From Haloplasma contractile SSD-17B (lineage in GTDB: Bacteria; Bacillota_I; Bacilli_A; Haloplasmatales; Haloplasmataceae), in contig NZ_AFNU02000011.1 in assembly GCF_000215935.2 (NCBI RefSeq), positions 39,821-103,820 of the forward strand: DNA of 64,000 nucleotides, given 5' to 3'. The first letter of the stretch is position 1, and every line of letters begins with the position of its first letter. The translations under genes and the position numbers were made by a program. The notes under the pieces were generated by a model, which did no database searches, was not told the DNA's origin, and saw only the letters and a program-made list of their open reading frames with translations. Positions 18,374 through 28,845 of this stretch are shown in pieces.

Positions 18374-18431
18374 TGATAATTATTATCACTTATTCAATCA
18401 CAAGTATTATTATAGTTGATAATAATTATCA
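18374..18431 (-). promoter_or_regulatory. Two Fur boxes upstream of the iron transporter operon
   Basis: TGATAATTATTATCA (18374-18388) and TGATAATAATTATCA (18417-18431) both match the 7-1-7 Fur consensus TGATAATNATTATCA exactly, with centres 43 bases apart. A partial third half-site, TGATAAT, lies at 18350-18356. They sit 60-120 bases before the fbpA start, where a promoter is expected. Confidence 0.88.
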
Positions 18432-18535
18432 TTGCAAGTAATATAATAACAATATTCAATATTTTACTTTTTTTAAAAAAATTAACTTATATGAGGAGTT
18501 CTACTTTTTGTTCAATACATTACTCTTATCAATAC

Positions 18536-18572
18536 AAAAAAAGCCATAGATTTTATAATCTACAGACTTTTA
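18536..18572 (-). terminator. Terminator of the C-terminal protease gene
   Basis: AGTCTGTAGATT/AATCTATGGCT stem with two wobble or mismatched positions, followed by TTTTTTT on the minus strand, about 45 bases after the ctp stop. It insulates the Fur-controlled promoter from readthrough. Confidence 0.7.
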
Positions 18573-18614
18573 ATATCAATCTCTTTGTAAACCGCTACAA
18601 ATTTGTCTATTTAC

Positions 18615-20081
18615 TTAATCTTGAGAATACTCACAAGCTTCGCCCTCATCAATCTTACATTTAAGAACAAGTTTTGCTTTATTTAATTGAACATCCTCTT
18701 CCTTACTTTCAAGTAGTTCCATAAGTTTAATATTCAGGTGATAGGCAGTTTCAAAGTTCAGTTCGCCAGTAACGTCTATTTGATAATCTTCTTGAAACTC
18801 TTGCAATGCATTCTTTGTTTCTAAATCGAAATAACCATCTGTTCGAATCGTGTCACTATAGTCTAACTTTTTAAGCAAAGCTTGCATTTCACTTATTTCG
18901 GTATGAACTGTATCATATTTCAACGGTTCAAAGAAGTCAATAAATCCAATTTCTTCAAGTGCAGCAGGATCAATTTCTACAGTTGGTGCTACTCCTACAT
19001 CTTGAATCCAGTCTTTACCTGGGGTCAACCAAGTCTCTACTGTTAGCTTTACAGCAACTTCTTGATCCTGAGTAAAGAAAAATGTATTTTGAACCGTTCC
19101 TTTACCATAAGTCGTTTTACCAACTAATTCGTGATCACCGTAATATTCAAGTGTAGCCGCAAATATTTCAGAAGCTGAAGCACTATTTTCATTAATTAAA
19201 ACAACAATTTCCTTACTAATTTCTGAATCGATACTATTTGCATACTCGCCAACAGGTTCTTCATCAATCTTTTTACGGTATAGAATTGGCTCATCTGTAT
19301 CTATGAAATAGTCGATCATTTTCTTTACCGTCGTTAACATCCCTCCTGGATTATTTCTTACATCTAAAATATATCCATTAAGATTGTTATTTGTATTCAA
19401 TGCTTCAATGTCCTTTTTCATTTCTTCATAGGTTCCTTCTGAGAACATGCTGATCGATACATAGCCATATTTATGACCATCCTGTGTAAGTACTTCTGTC
19501 GTAACCGTTTCTTGACTAATAATATCAACGTTCAGTTTTATTTCAATGGAGTTATCGAGACTTCCACGATAGATACGCATCGATCTCTCGGCTCCCTTTT
19601 CTCCTTTAATGAGTGCTGCAATCTCACTTGTGGTCAAATCAGCTACACTTTGTCCCTCTACTTCATAAATCACATCACCGCGTTGTAGACCAGACTTGCT
19701 TGCAGGCGTGTTTTCATAGACTGTATTGATGACTGGGTATTTTCCATTTTGTATAATCATAATCCCTGCACCAGCATATTGAGCATAGATATGGTCATAA
19801 AATTCCTTTAACTCTTCTTCATTAAGGTAACTAGAGTATGGATCCTCAAGCGCTGCTACAATTCCATGCATTGCTCCATCAATTAAAGGATCTTTCTCTT
19901 CATAGTACATACTATATTCCTCTATTGCATCAAGCAGTTGGTTAATTTCATCGATGGGATCACTTTTAAAGTTAGGTATATTTGGTATTTTCACTTCTTC
20001 ACCCGTTAAAAAAAATCCTCCCAAAATAACCCCAACAATTAGCGTCCCGATGGGTATCAAATAACGTTCTAAATGTTTCAC
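18615..20081 (-). CDS. ctpA: C-terminal processing peptidase (S41), PDZ and peptidoglycan-binding domains
   Basis: 488 residues. An N-terminal membrane anchor (LIPIGTLIVGVILGGFFL) leads to a PDZ domain (about 105-180) and the S41 catalytic core with the nucleophile Ser in NENSASASEIFAA and the general-base Lys in GKTTYGKG. A C-terminal peptidoglycan-binding helical domain (about 395-450, TDGYFDLETKNALQEFQ) is followed by a short tail. This matches the CtpA/CtpB proteases of Bacillus; CtpB works in sporulation signalling, so a link to the spo genes is possible but unproven. The ribosome site before the ATG is weak. It lies downstream of prfB and yitT, as in Bacillus. Confidence 0.92.
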   Translation of the reverse strand: MKHLERYLIPIGTLIVGVILGGFFLTGEEVKIPNIPNFKSDPIDEINQLLDAIEEYSMYYEEKDPLIDGAMHGIVAALEDPYSSYLNEEELKEFYDHIYAQYAGAGIMIIQNGKYPVINTVYENTPASKSGLQRGDVIYEVEGQSVADLTTSEIAALIKGEKGAERSMRIYRGSLDNSIEIKLNVDIISQETVTTEVLTQDGHKYGYVSISMFSEGTYEEMKKDIEALNTNNNLNGYILDVRNNPGGMLTTVKKMIDYFIDTDEPILYRKKIDEEPVGEYANSIDSEISKEIVVLINENSASASEIFAATLEYYGDHELVGKTTYGKGTVQNTFFFTQDQEVAVKLTVETWLTPGKDWIQDVGVAPTVEIDPAALEEIGFIDFFEPLKYDTVHTEISEMQALLKKLDYSDTIRTDGYFDLETKNALQEFQEDYQIDVTGELNFETAYHLNIKLMELLESKEEDVQLNKAKLVLKCKIDEGEACEYSQD

Positions 20082-20193
20082 TAACGATCACATCCACTCC
20101 ATATTATATATTCTTTATACTTATCTAATTAATAATATGTAATTATTATTAAGTTATACATTTGATTTCATATTATTCTTAAGCTTATCATTA

Positions 20194-21192
20194 TCACCAA
20201 AGGTTGGTATCGTTTCTCTTAGAGTGACTCATATGTTGCGCGTTTAATTTCTTTTTTTGTCTCTTAAATCGTTTTAAGAATCGTGTGTTTATTCGTGAAC
20301 GCTCCTCTTCATATTGTTCTCCATCAATTTCAGAAGCATTTGTCATAAATAACAAGGCACGATTATCAATTTCATTAATATAGCTTTTCAAAACCGGTAC
20401 TTCTCGACTATCCATTAAACAGACTAATAAATTACGGTTAATTCCATTATAACCACCAGATACATTCAATATTGAAGCATCTTCATCTACTTTGTTAATA
20501 ATGAGGTCCTTGAACTCTCGATATTTTTGGGACACAATATAGACTGCAACTTTCTTATGTGGACCCATCTGTACTAAATCGATTGCCTTTGTCGTTGTAT
20601 AAAGCGAGATAAGAGCAAGTAATCCTTTTTCTACGCCAAAGAAAACGAGTCCAGTTGTAATAACGACGACATCAAACACTGCAATTGAAACACCTAATGT
20701 TAAACTAGAATATTTGTGTAAAATTTGAGCAGGAATATCAAGTCCTCCTGTTGAACCATTTGCTCTGAAGATTAAACCCAGACCAAGACCTATACCTACT
20801 CCACCAAATACAGCCGCAAGTAAAGGTGCTAACTGTTCATTTTCAAGGACTACCACATAGTCCTCTGTAATTAATACAAAAGCTGGTAACATAATAGTCC
20901 CATATATACTCTTTACGGCTACTTCATTCCCGAGTACAATCCAACCTAAAAAGAATAACGGTAGGTTCATCACCCACTGGGAATAAGCAGGTTTAATGTG
21001 AAACAACTTCTCAATCACCGTACTAAGACCCGTTACACCACCAGGAACAAAATCATATTTATTCAAGAACACATTAAAGGCAACTGCCATTATGTAACAC
21101 CCTATTGTCAAGATTGAATATGACTTGAAAAAGTCCCATATCTTCTTTTTAGATAATTTCTTGTTCTCTAGTACCACTGTTGCATCAGCCAT
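20194..21192 (-). CDS. YitT family membrane protein (DUF161 and DUF2179)
   Basis: 332 residues. Five or six membrane segments in the first ~210 residues hold the family signatures NVFLNKYDFVPGGVTGLS and GSTGGLDIPAQIL, and a soluble DUF2179 domain (about 220-295, with DASILNVSGGYNGINR) follows. The basic tail KRFKRQKKKLNAQ is extended. Transport substrate and function are unknown for the family. The ATG follows AAGAGGTGAC. It lies between prfB and ctp, an arrangement shared with Bacillus yvjA-ctpB. Possible co-transcription with prfB: the gap is 93 bases and has no clear terminator. Confidence 0.85.
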   Translation of the reverse strand: MADATVVLENKKLSKKKIWDFFKSYSILTIGCYIMAVAFNVFLNKYDFVPGGVTGLSTVIEKLFHIKPAYSQWVMNLPLFFLGWIVLGNEVAVKSIYGTIMLPAFVLITEDYVVVLENEQLAPLLAAVFGGVGIGLGLGLIFRANGSTGGLDIPAQILHKYSSLTLGVSIAVFDVVVITTGLVFFGVEKGLLALISLYTTTKAIDLVQMGPHKKVAVYIVSQKYREFKDLIINKVDEDASILNVSGGYNGINRNLLVCLMDSREVPVLKSYINEIDNRALLFMTNASEIDGEQYEEERSRINTRFLKRFKRQKKKLNAQHMSHSKRNDTNLW

Positions 21193-21285
21193 TTGATGTC
21201 ACCTCTTATATACGTAATCTCTCTCAATGTTAACGTAGTAAGTATGTTCTGTCAAAAAATTTGAATTTTTATCATGTAGCTTTTA

Positions 21286-22395
21286 TTAACTATTTTCTAA
21301 TCGCCATCTTAGATAGGCATCAATGAATTGATCTAGATCGCCATCCATAACGGCTTGAGTATTCCCAACATCTAAATGAGTACGATGGTCCTTAACCATG
21401 GAATACGGATGGAAAACATATGACCTTATTTGGCTTCCCCATCCAATTTCCTTCTGCTCTCCTCGAAGATTAGCAATCTCTTCCTGTTTTTTCTCTACTT
21501 CAACTTGGTATAACTTTGTCTTTAGCATTTGCATTGCTCGTTCACGGTTTTTGATTTGTGAGCGCTCGTTCTGGCATGTCACAACTGTGCCTGTTGGAGT
21601 ATGGGTAATTCGCACTGCCGAGTCTGTCGTATTAACGTGTTGTCCACCAGCTCCACTCGCGCGATAGGTATCCACTTTTATATCTTCTGATTTTACTTCA
21701 ATTTCAATATCATCATTTATTTCTGGCATAACATCGACTGATACAAATGATGTATGTCTACGCCCTGATGAATCAAATGGTGAAATTCGAACCAGGCGAT
21801 GAACGCCCTTTTCGGACTTAATGTATCCATACGCATTTTCCCCTTTTAAAATCAATGTCACACTTTTGATTCCTGCCTCGTCACCATTTTGATAATCCAG
21901 AATTTCAACTTTGTAACCCTTCTTCTCTGCATATCGCGTATACATTCTTAAAAGCATCTCGCCCCAATCCTGTGATTCCGTTCCACCAGCACCAGGATGA
22001 AGTTCAACGATCGCATTGTTCTGATCATAGGGTTCTGTCAGTAATAGTTGTAAATCAAACTCATGTATTTTCTGCTTAAATTCTTCAGTCCCGTCAACTA
22101 ACTCTTTTTTTAAGGTTTCATCCATTTCTTCATCATTTAATAACGAATAGGTAACCTCTAATTCTTCATAAAGGGTCACTAGTTCATCATAGCGTTCCTT
22201 CTTAGATTTTAACAGATTTGCTTCATCAATAACGTTCTTTGCTTCTCTCCTGTCAGACCAAAAATCAGGAGAACTCATTTCTTCTTCATACGTTGTAATT
22301 GTCTTGGTGATTTTATCTATATTAAATGATTTTGTAATTTCATCTAACTTCTCTTTTAACGTGTTTAATGCTTGTTTTACCTCTATTAATTCCAT
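21286..22395 (-). CDS. prfB: Peptide chain release factor 2
   Basis: 369 residues, reading UGA and UAA stops. The GGQ hydrolysis motif is in [19 protein letters not shown] near residue 240, and the stop-recognition SPF-type motif in [16 protein letters not shown] chose the ATG at 22395 because AAGGATG lies eight bases upstream and [11 protein letters not shown] matches the Bacillus N-terminus. Unlike most RF2 genes the frame is uninterrupted: the usual CUU-UGA-C frameshift site around codon 25 is absent. It follows secA after a 74-base gap with a hairpin. Confidence 0.95.
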   Translation of the reverse strand: MELIEVKQALNTLKEKLDEITKSFNIDKITKTITTYEEEMSSPDFWSDRREAKNVIDEANLLKSKKERYDELVTLYEELEVTYSLLNDEEMDETLKKELVDGTEEFKQKIHEFDLQLLLTEPYDQNNAIVELHPGAGGTESQDWGEMLLRMYTRYAEKKGYKVEILDYQNGDEAGIKSVTLILKGENAYGYIKSEKGVHRLVRISPFDSSGRRHTSFVSVDVMPEINDDIEIEVKSEDIKVDTYRASGAGGQHVNTTDSAVRITHTPTGTVVTCQNERSQIKNRERAMQMLKTKLYQVEVEKKQEEIANLRGEQKEIGWGSQIRSYVFHPYSMVKDHRTHLDVGNTQAVMDGDLDQFIDAYLRWRLENS

Positions 22396-22421
22396 AGAAT
22401 CGACATCCTTAATCAAAATTT

Positions 22422-22449
22422 AGACTCTTGAAACTAGTTCCAAGAGTCT
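22422..22449 (-). other. Stem-loop between secA and prfB
   Basis: AGACTCTTG/CAAGAGTCT nine-pair stem 20 bases after the secA stop. The minus-strand tail (AAATTTTGATT) has only a short T-run, so it may be a leaky terminator or a processing site within a secA-prfB transcript. Confidence 0.6.
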
Positions 22450-22469
22450 TACGAATCATTCTTATTTGA

Positions 22470-24974
22470 TTATAATCCACAACATTTTTTATATTTCTTT
22501 CCACTTCCACAAGGACACGGGTCATTTCTGCCCACTTTATCCTTTTTCACAATTGGTTTTTTCTTTTGATTAGTTTCTTCTTTACCTGATGTTGCTTTTG
22601 TTGGTTTAGCAACCTGTTCACGTTGCAAGTTACTTTTAATCTGAGCTCGTATTATATATCTGGTTACATCTTCTTCAATTGATATAATAAGATTTTCAAA
22701 CATGTCAAATCCTTCTAATTGATATTCATTTAGTGGATTTATTTGTCCATACGCTCGAAGTCCAATACTTTGTCTTAAGGCATCCATTTGATCGATGTGA
22801 GCAGTCCACTTCATATCAATCACACGCAATGTAATTACCTTCATGAACTCTTTAAACATATCGTCTTCAATCATTTCACGTTTTTCATCCAAGGTTTCAT
22901 TTGCCTTCAAGTAGATTTTCTCAACGATATCAGATGAACTTAATTCAGTGAAATCACTTAGTTTAAACGCATTTTTACCGAATACGTTATTATTGTAATA
23001 ATTAACTAACGACTCTAAACGCCAGTCACCTTTATCCGTTCCTGGGTCACAATATGTATAAACGATACGTTCAATTGAAGATTTAAACATCTTTTCTACA
23101 ATTGGTCTTATATCGTCATTATCTAAAACTTCAAATCGTTGTTCATACATGACTTCTCGTTGCTGTCTAATTACATCGTCATACTGAAGTAATGTTTTAC
23201 GACTATCAAAGTTGTTACCCTCAACTCGTTTTTGAGCTCCTTCAACAGAGCGACTAATCATTTTACTTTCAATCGCTTCATTTTCTTTAAATCCTAACGT
23301 ACCAAGTAAACCTTGTAAACGTTCAGAACCAAATCGTCTCAAGAGTTCATCTTCTAGTGATAAATAAAATCGTGAATAACCAGGATCTCCCTGACGTCCT
23401 GAACGACCTCTTAACTGATTATCGATACGTCTAGATTCATGTCGTTCTGTACCAATAACCGCCAGTCCGCCTACTTCTTTAACACCTTCACCTAGTTTAA
23501 TGTCGGTTCCACGACCTGCCATATTGGTTGCGATCGTTACCGCTCCTTTTTGTCCTGCGTTTAGGATAATATCCGCTTCTCGTTCATGTTGTTTTGCATT
23601 TAATACGTTATGGCTGATCCCTTTTCGTTTCAGTAACCCAGAAAGTAACTCTGATGTTTCAACCGCAACCGTACCAATTAACATAGGTTGTCCTATTTCA
23701 TGGCGTTCTGCAATGTCTTCAGCTAACGCTTTAAATTTAGATTCCATAGTTGGATAAATCAAATCTGGTTTATCCTCACGAACAATTGGTTTGTTGGTTG
23801 GAACCTCAACCACATACATATTATAAATGTTTCTAAATTCTTCTTCCTCAGTTTTTGCAGTACCTGTCATACCTGATAGTTTTTGATACATTCTAAAGAA
23901 GTTCTGGAATGTGATTGTTGCTAATGTTTGTGTTTCCTTTTTAATGCTGACATCTTCTTTAGCCTCGATTGCCTGGTGTAATCCTTCGCTCCATTGACGG
24001 CCTTTCATCTTACGTCCTGTAAATGGGTCTACGATTACGATTTCACCTTCTTCAACAACGTAATCAACATCACGCTTCATAACGACATTCGCTTTAAGAG
24101 CGTTGTTGATATTATGAAGGAGTCCCGCATACTGTACATCAAATAAGTTTTCTATATTAAAGAATCGTTCTGCTTTTGAAATACCCGATTCCGTTAACTG
24201 CGCGCTTCTTGATTTGACATCTATATCATAATCCTCATCATTAAATGTTTTTACAATAGAATCTGCTTGTTTATATAAACTAACTGATTTTTTTGATCCT
24301 CCTGAAATAATCAGTGGTGTTCTCGCCTCATCAATTAAAATCGAGTCAACCTCATCAATGATTGCAAAGTTAAGAAGGCGCTGAACCATTTCACGCTTGT
24401 ACATGACCATGTTATCACGGAGATAATCAAATCCTAGCTCATTGTTAGTTGAATACATAACGTCACTAGCATATTGTTTACGTTTTTCATCTTTAGATAA
24501 GCTATTTAAATTAAGACCTACGGTTAGTCCTAACCATCTAAACACTTCTCCATATTCTTCGGCATCACGTGATGCTAAGTATTCATTCACTGTAATAATG
24601 TGAACACCTTTACCTGTTAATGCATTTAGATAGGCAGGCATTGTTGAAGTAAGCGTCTTACCTTCACCTGTTTTCATCTCTGCAATATTACCACCGTGAA
24701 TCGCTAATGCACCAATAATTTGTACCTTAAAGGCTTTTAATCCTAGTACACGGTAGGCAGCTTCTCTCACAACAGCAAATGCCTCAATCCTTATATCCTC
24801 AAGTGTTTCATTATTCTCTAATCTCTCTTTAAGTTCTGCTGTCTTATTTTGTAACGCCTCGTCCGATAAATCTCCCATTGTCTGTTCTAACGCTAAAACT
24901 TGATCTGCTTCTTTATCATATTTTTTTAGCGATTTATACCCCGAGTCAAATATTCGCTTTAACAAACTTGCCAT
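22470..24974 (-). CDS. secA: Preprotein translocase ATPase SecA
   Basis: 834 residues, the motor of Sec secretion. Walker A is in [19 protein letters not shown] near residue 103, the DEAD motif is [18 protein letters not shown], the second helicase half has [14 protein letters not shown] and [13 protein letters not shown], and the C-terminus ends with the zinc-binding, SecB/ribosome-linked tail [17 protein letters not shown]. The ATG at 24974 follows AGGAGG by ten bases; the GTG three codons earlier would be too close. secA-prfB linkage is conserved in Bacillota. Confidence 0.98.
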   Translation of the reverse strand: MASLLKRIFDSGYKSLKKYDKEADQVLALEQTMGDLSDEALQNKTAELKERLENNETLEDIRIEAFAVVREAAYRVLGLKAFKVQIIGALAIHGGNIAEMKTGEGKTLTSTMPAYLNALTGKGVHIITVNEYLASRDAEEYGEVFRWLGLTVGLNLNSLSKDEKRKQYASDVMYSTNNELGFDYLRDNMVMYKREMVQRLLNFAIIDEVDSILIDEARTPLIISGGSKKSVSLYKQADSIVKTFNDEDYDIDVKSRSAQLTESGISKAERFFNIENLFDVQYAGLLHNINNALKANVVMKRDVDYVVEEGEIVIVDPFTGRKMKGRQWSEGLHQAIEAKEDVSIKKETQTLATITFQNFFRMYQKLSGMTGTAKTEEEEFRNIYNMYVVEVPTNKPIVREDKPDLIYPTMESKFKALAEDIAERHEIGQPMLIGTVAVETSELLSGLLKRKGISHNVLNAKQHEREADIILNAGQKGAVTIATNMAGRGTDIKLGEGVKEVGGLAVIGTERHESRRIDNQLRGRSGRQGDPGYSRFYLSLEDELLRRFGSERLQGLLGTLGFKENEAIESKMISRSVEGAQKRVEGNNFDSRKTLLQYDDVIRQQREVMYEQRFEVLDNDDIRPIVEKMFKSSIERIVYTYCDPGTDKGDWRLESLVNYYNNNVFGKNAFKLSDFTELSSSDIVEKIYLKANETLDEKREMIEDDMFKEFMKVITLRVIDMKWTAHIDQMDALRQSIGLRAYGQINPLNEYQLEGFDMFENLIISIEEDVTRYIIRAQIKSNLQREQVAKPTKATSGKEETNQKKKPIVKKDKVGRNDPCPCGSGKKYKKCCGL

Positions 24975-25399
24975 TGTAGACACTCCTCCTGTCTTAAAAG
25001 ACCGATATATATATAAATATTCACTTTATATAATAACATTTATAACTGTCAATATACAAGTACAATTATATAATTCTCTTACTACAGTGTTGAATTATTA
25101 CATTATATTCATTATTTAGACATATCCCCTATCTATTCAATTCGTTTCATACTATATCTGAGAATATTTTTATTATATAATACGCCTTATAATGAATACT
25201 CAATACTGTTCTTAACAAGTCCAATAATAGTGATCTTTTTGTATTGATTTCCATAAGATTTTAAAATTGTATAATCTTACTACTATACATCTCACTGTAA
25301 ATAATCTAAAAGCTACTCTATTATAATAGACTTTAATATTCTTAGTATATTTACATAATTTACTAGTATACATGAAACAGACCTATAGTATTTTTAAAA
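24975..25399. other. Long AT-rich intergenic region
   Basis: More than 400 bases between the secA start and the coding-like relic at 25400. No gene, strong hairpin or repeat is seen. It presumably contains the secA promoter, but many TATAAT-like words make a single choice unsafe. Confidence 0.4.
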
Positions 25400-25510
25400 T
25401 TAAATTGTTCTCAGAAAATCAACATTGGTTACGATCATTAAAGTTCTATATTCATCAATATAAACTTGTAATGTACCTCTATCAACGGGATACTTAATCC
25501 GTGCGTTTAT
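25400..25510 (-). pseudogene. 36-codon coding-like relic downstream of hpf
   Basis: A minus-strand frame, bounded upstream by TAA and ending in TAA at 25400, reads like genuine protein (KYPVDRGTLQVYIDEYRTLM then VTNVDFLRTI). It has no start codon and no ribosome site, so it is more likely the last piece of a lost gene than a small peptide. The family is not recognised. Confidence 0.25.
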
Positions 25511-25533
25511 TTAATGTAGCAAAAAAACTCTAT

Positions 25534-25570
25534 TAAAAAGACCCTACAACATATTTACGTTATAGGGTCT
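25534..25570 (-). terminator. Terminator of hpf
   Basis: AGACCCTA/TAGGGTCT stem with a 16-base loop, followed by TTTTTAATAG on the minus strand, about 25 bases after the hpf stop. Confidence 0.82.
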
Positions 25571-25595
25571 GTAGGTATTTTAATTTATTTTATCA

Positions 25596-26153
25596 TTAAT
25601 GCGTTTCAATTACCGCGTAATCAGTATCATCTTCACGTTTATAAACTATGTTAACCTTATCTGTTTCTTTGTTTAAGAACACATAGAAACTATGGTCAAC
25701 TAATTCCATGTTCATAATTGCATCATCAACTGTCATTGGCTCTAATGACACTTTTTTATTTTTAACTAACGATTCTCCTACAATTTTAGCTTCTAACTCA
25801 TTGATGTCTAGCTCTTCATTAGACTTAAAGAAATTGGCTACGCCTTCTCTGTGACGATAGATTGAGTTAATTTTGTCTTTGTGTCGTCTTATCTGTTTAT
25901 CTAACTTATCAATTACTAAATCAATTGCAGCATACAAATCTCCTTCGATATCCTCCGCACGCAATAGAATTTGATTAGTAGGGATCGTAACCTCAACCTT
26001 CTGTTTGTGATTATACACCTTACACACAACACGTGCTTCTAATTCATCTGTATCTGTAAAATAGTGGCCTATCTTGCTAATTTTGTCTTCTACATAGTTT
26101 CGAATAGCTTCAGTTATTTTAAATCCATCTTTTCCTCTGATTAAGACTTTCAT
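25596..26153 (-). CDS. hpf: Long-form ribosome hibernation promoting factor
   Basis: 185 residues, the long HPF length. The N-terminal RaiA/S30AE domain (about 1-100; DGFKITEAIRNYVEDKISKI and the basic KLDKQIRRHKDKI) binds the 30S decoding centre. The C-terminal domain (about 125-185; VDDAIMNMELVDHSFYVFLN) dimerises so that two ribosomes pair as 100S particles. The ATG follows GGAGTGGTG. It lies upstream of secA as in Bacillus (yvyD-secA). Usually induced in stationary phase; I see no sigma-B-type site that I would trust. Confidence 0.95.
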   Translation of the reverse strand: MKVLIRGKDGFKITEAIRNYVEDKISKIGHYFTDTDELEARVVCKVYNHKQKVEVTIPTNQILLRAEDIEGDLYAAIDLVIDKLDKQIRRHKDKINSIYRHREGVANFFKSNEELDINELEAKIVGESLVKNKKVSLEPMTVDDAIMNMELVDHSFYVFLNKETDKVNIVYKREDDTDYAVIETH

Positions 26154-26254
26154 TAGAACACCACTCCTTTAATGTTATACTTATATTGTAGCACGATAAC
26201 AGCTACTCATAAAGTAAAATACTTATTTTATATTAAATTTTTGTTAAAATTATG

Positions 26255-26470
26255 TTAAATTTTAACTACATTTAACGCTTGATACCCATTTTCTCCTTCT
26301 ATTAACTCAAATTCTACTTGATCGCCTTCAGCTAATGTCTTGTATCCATCTACATCAATAGCACTGTAATGTACAAAGATATCACCATCAGTCTCTTCTC
26401 TTACAATAAATCCAAACCCTTTTTGGTTATTAAACCATTTTACAATCCCTTTAACTGTCTCATTACTCAT
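26255..26470 (-). CDS. csp: Cold-shock domain protein
   Basis: 71 residues forming a single OB-fold cold-shock domain that binds single-stranded RNA and DNA. RNP1 KGFGFI is near residues 16-21 and RNP2 DIFVHYSAI near 30. The ATG at 26470 lies 12 bases after AGGAGG; the ATG four codons upstream directly abuts that site and is less likely. The 26471-26729 leader region may carry a cold-responsive 5' UTR, but no cold-box consensus was recognised. Confidence 0.93.
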   Translation of the reverse strand: MSNETVKGIVKWFNNQKGFGFIVREETDGDIFVHYSAIDVDGYKTLAEGDQVEFELIEGENGYQALNVVKI

Positions 26471-26729
26471 AATACGAATCATCCTCCTAATACTTCTTAG
26501 TATATGCCCCTGTAATCATTACTCAATCTTACAGATCATGTGTTGTACAATCTAAATTAAAGAACCATTTATTTATGCACGCTCATTTCGTATGTTTAGT
26601 ATATTCTGTGGTTCAAATGTAATTTAGATTATATATATATGATAAGGGATTATAAATTACTTTTTCAAATGTTTTCGTATGAAAAATTTCGACAAATACC
26701 GACATCATTCTAATTAATAATTGATGTTC

Positions 26730-27425
26730 CTACCCTCTAAACAACGTAAAACTACAAATTTCTTTTTGATATCCATTACTCATTAACTCTCTGGCCATAT
26801 TATGTATAGTAGATCCAGTTGTGTATAAATCATCTACTAAAATTACTTTTTTATCACTTAACTTTATTGTATTATCAATGGAAAACTGTTTTTTTAGCGT
26901 AAGTCGCTCCCATTTATCCTTCTTGCTCTGCTTTTCATTGCTAATCTTTATAAATATATTCTGCTGTTCATAAGGTAAATCCCTTATAAGGTAGGCTGCT
27001 TGATTAAAACCACGTTCATATAATCGCTCCTCTGTTATTGGGGTAGGAATAATGACATAATTTAACGGTGAAAAGTTCATTTCAAAAAACTCGTTCACAT
27101 CACGCTTAAACGCATCAAGAAGCTTACAGTCACCCTTAAATTTAACACGTTCCATAATTAATTTTGCTAGGTCATTGTAATGATATAATGACTTATTCTG
27201 TAGTGGGATGTCTCTTGTTTTAGGATGATGGATCCAATACTTGCAGTCAGGACAAATATCCTGGTCAGTTTTTTTGTTGCATCGGATACACCCCCCATTA
27301 ATTCGCTCAAGTTTTGACTTACAGTTCACACATATGACGTCTTGTTTTATTGAGAACAGATTAACCCATCGAATTCTTTGATTCATGTGCTTATTGCAAA
27401 ACAAACAATTTAGTTGCATAGTCAT
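26730..27425 (-). CDS. comFC: ComFC-like phosphoribosyltransferase-domain competence protein
   Basis: 231 residues. An N-terminal zinc ribbon (CLFCNKHMNQ, CVNCKSK, CIRCNKK, CPDCKYW) precedes a PRTase domain whose PRPP loop is VILVDDLYTTGSTIHN near residue 187, preceded by RGFNQAAYL. ComFC is needed for late steps of natural transformation. It overlaps the comFA stop by four bases, so the two are translationally coupled. An alternative ATG two codons in is equally good. No terminator hairpin is obvious after it. Confidence 0.9.
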   Translation of the reverse strand: MTMQLNCLFCNKHMNQRIRWVNLFSIKQDVICVNCKSKLERINGGCIRCNKKTDQDICPDCKYWIHHPKTRDIPLQNKSLYHYNDLAKLIMERVKFKGDCKLLDAFKRDVNEFFEMNFSPLNYVIIPTPITEERLYERGFNQAAYLIRDLPYEQQNIFIKISNEKQSKKDKWERLTLKKQFSIDNTIKLSDKKVILVDDLYTTGSTIHNMARELMSNGYQKEICSFTLFRG

Positions 27426-28732
27426 TTACTTGTCTCTTTTCTTAATAATTTTTGTTTCTTGCCTAATGTATTCATATAGTCTATGTGTTCAATGGCCTTA
27501 CTCATTTCAGTCGTTTTGACATACGCAAACAAAATTACATCAGCAGTTGGATAGTCCTTCTTTCTCCCTGCTCTCCCGACAATTTGAACAATAGCACTTT
27601 CATCATATATTCGGTCTTCACATCCAATGATACAGACATCTACATTCGGGACAGTCACACCTCGCTCAAGAATTGTTGTCGTAATTATAAATTGTAACGA
27701 TGTATGTCTAAATAGACTTACGATCTCGCGACGTTCTTTGCTTTCTGAATGAACAAATCGACAATTAAATTCAGATGATAAGATTGATTCTATTAAGCTG
27801 CCTGTCTTTACATCTGGAACAAATACAAAGCATTGCTTCTTGAGTTGTTTTTTTGCTTTAAACCATTTATAAATTTCACGTGGTATTCGATTACGCTTAA
27901 GATGTTTTTTTACATCACCCGTTATCTTAATAATAGGCTTAGGTATAGGATACCGATGAAAACGGACTGGAATTAAGTGATAGTCGAGTTGCTTTCGTTC
28001 GATCCTTCTTTTATAAGCCTTTGTAGGCGTTGCAGTTAAATATATAATAGGGGCGTCTGGCTTCTTTGATTTATTAACAAAAAAATAAAGCATCTTATTA
28101 TTTTTAAACGGGAAGGCGTCAACTTCATCTAGTATAATTAAGTCAAAGTGATTATAGAAGTGAATGAGTTGATGGGTTGTTGCAATATATAAATCTGCAG
28201 ACTTTTCTTTATTTGTGCTCCCCCCGTATAACGCATGAATAGTCACATTATTAAAACTCACCTCAAACCTGGGTAACAGCTCTAAAACGACGTCTTTTCT
28301 AGGTGTTGCAAAACAAACACGATTCCCCTTATTGACTGCTTCTATTATAGCGTCATAGGTTATTTCAGTTTTTCCTGCACCACAAACAGCCCAGATTAAA
28401 AGATCCTTCTTTTTACGATACGCAATTTGGCACTTCTTCGATGCAATCGCTTGCTGTTTTGATAGCAATAAATCGATTCCTAATATTGATTTACCATATA
28501 CGTCACTTTTTCTTGAAGGTGTATAAATGATTGATCGATAAGTAGCACTCTTATCAAATGTAATACACTGTCTACAATAAGTACCTAGCTCATCTTTTGA
28601 AAATAAATTACGGTCTGTATTACCACAGCGGTTACACATTAAACCATTGTTTTTTTTAGATATACATGCTCGTAATTGTATATCATCATTACTAATTCGT
28701 TTATTTTCTCCTTTTACGATTCGTTCTATCAC
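27422..28732 (-). CDS. comFA: ComFA, DEAD-box helicase of DNA uptake
   Basis: 436 residues. A four-Cys zinc finger (CNRCGNTDRN...CRQC, about residues 34-60) precedes a superfamily 2 helicase: Walker A GAGKTEIT near 118, DEVDAF near 200, TATPTKAY near 233 and QIVGRAGRKKD near 395. ComFA drives single-stranded DNA import through the competence pore. The start is GTG at 28732 after AAGGGAGC. Its presence with comFC shows at least part of the competence machinery; comFB is absent between them. Confidence 0.93.
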   Translation of the reverse strand: MIERIVKGENKRISNDDIQLRACISKKNNGLMCNRCGNTDRNLFSKDELGTYCRQCITFDKSATYRSIIYTPSRKSDVYGKSILGIDLLLSKQQAIASKKCQIAYRKKKDLLIWAVCGAGKTEITYDAIIEAVNKGNRVCFATPRKDVVLELLPRFEVSFNNVTIHALYGGSTNKEKSADLYIATTHQLIHFYNHFDLIILDEVDAFPFKNNKMLYFFVNKSKKPDAPIIYLTATPTKAYKRRIERKQLDYHLIPVRFHRYPIPKPIIKITGDVKKHLKRNRIPREIYKWFKAKKQLKKQCFVFVPDVKTGSLIESILSSEFNCRFVHSESKERREIVSLFRHTSLQFIITTTILERGVTVPNVDVCIIGCEDRIYDESAIVQIVGRAGRKKDYPTADVILFAYVKTTEMSKAIEHIDYMNTLGKKQKLLRKETSK

Positions 28733-28802
28733 TCTACTTCGCTCCCTTCAGTAATTTATACGTTTTGAAGGATCTATTTTCTATCAATATTCGACTCTTC
28801 CT

Positions 28803-28845
28803 AAGAATAAAACCCGCTACCAAATTGGTAACGGGTTCTATTCTT
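28803..28845 (-). terminator. Terminator overlapping the end of the membrane protein gene
   Basis: AACCCGTTACC/GGTAGCGGGTT with flanking AAGAATA/TATTCTT arms forms a long stem. On the minus strand the 3' arm runs into TTTTATTCTT. The stop codon of the 28838 gene lies in the 5' arm. Confidence 0.78.

Noticed and set aside
21286..22416. Programmed frameshift expected in prfB
   Set aside because: The frame is continuous and the codons at the usual slippage site do not contain UGA.
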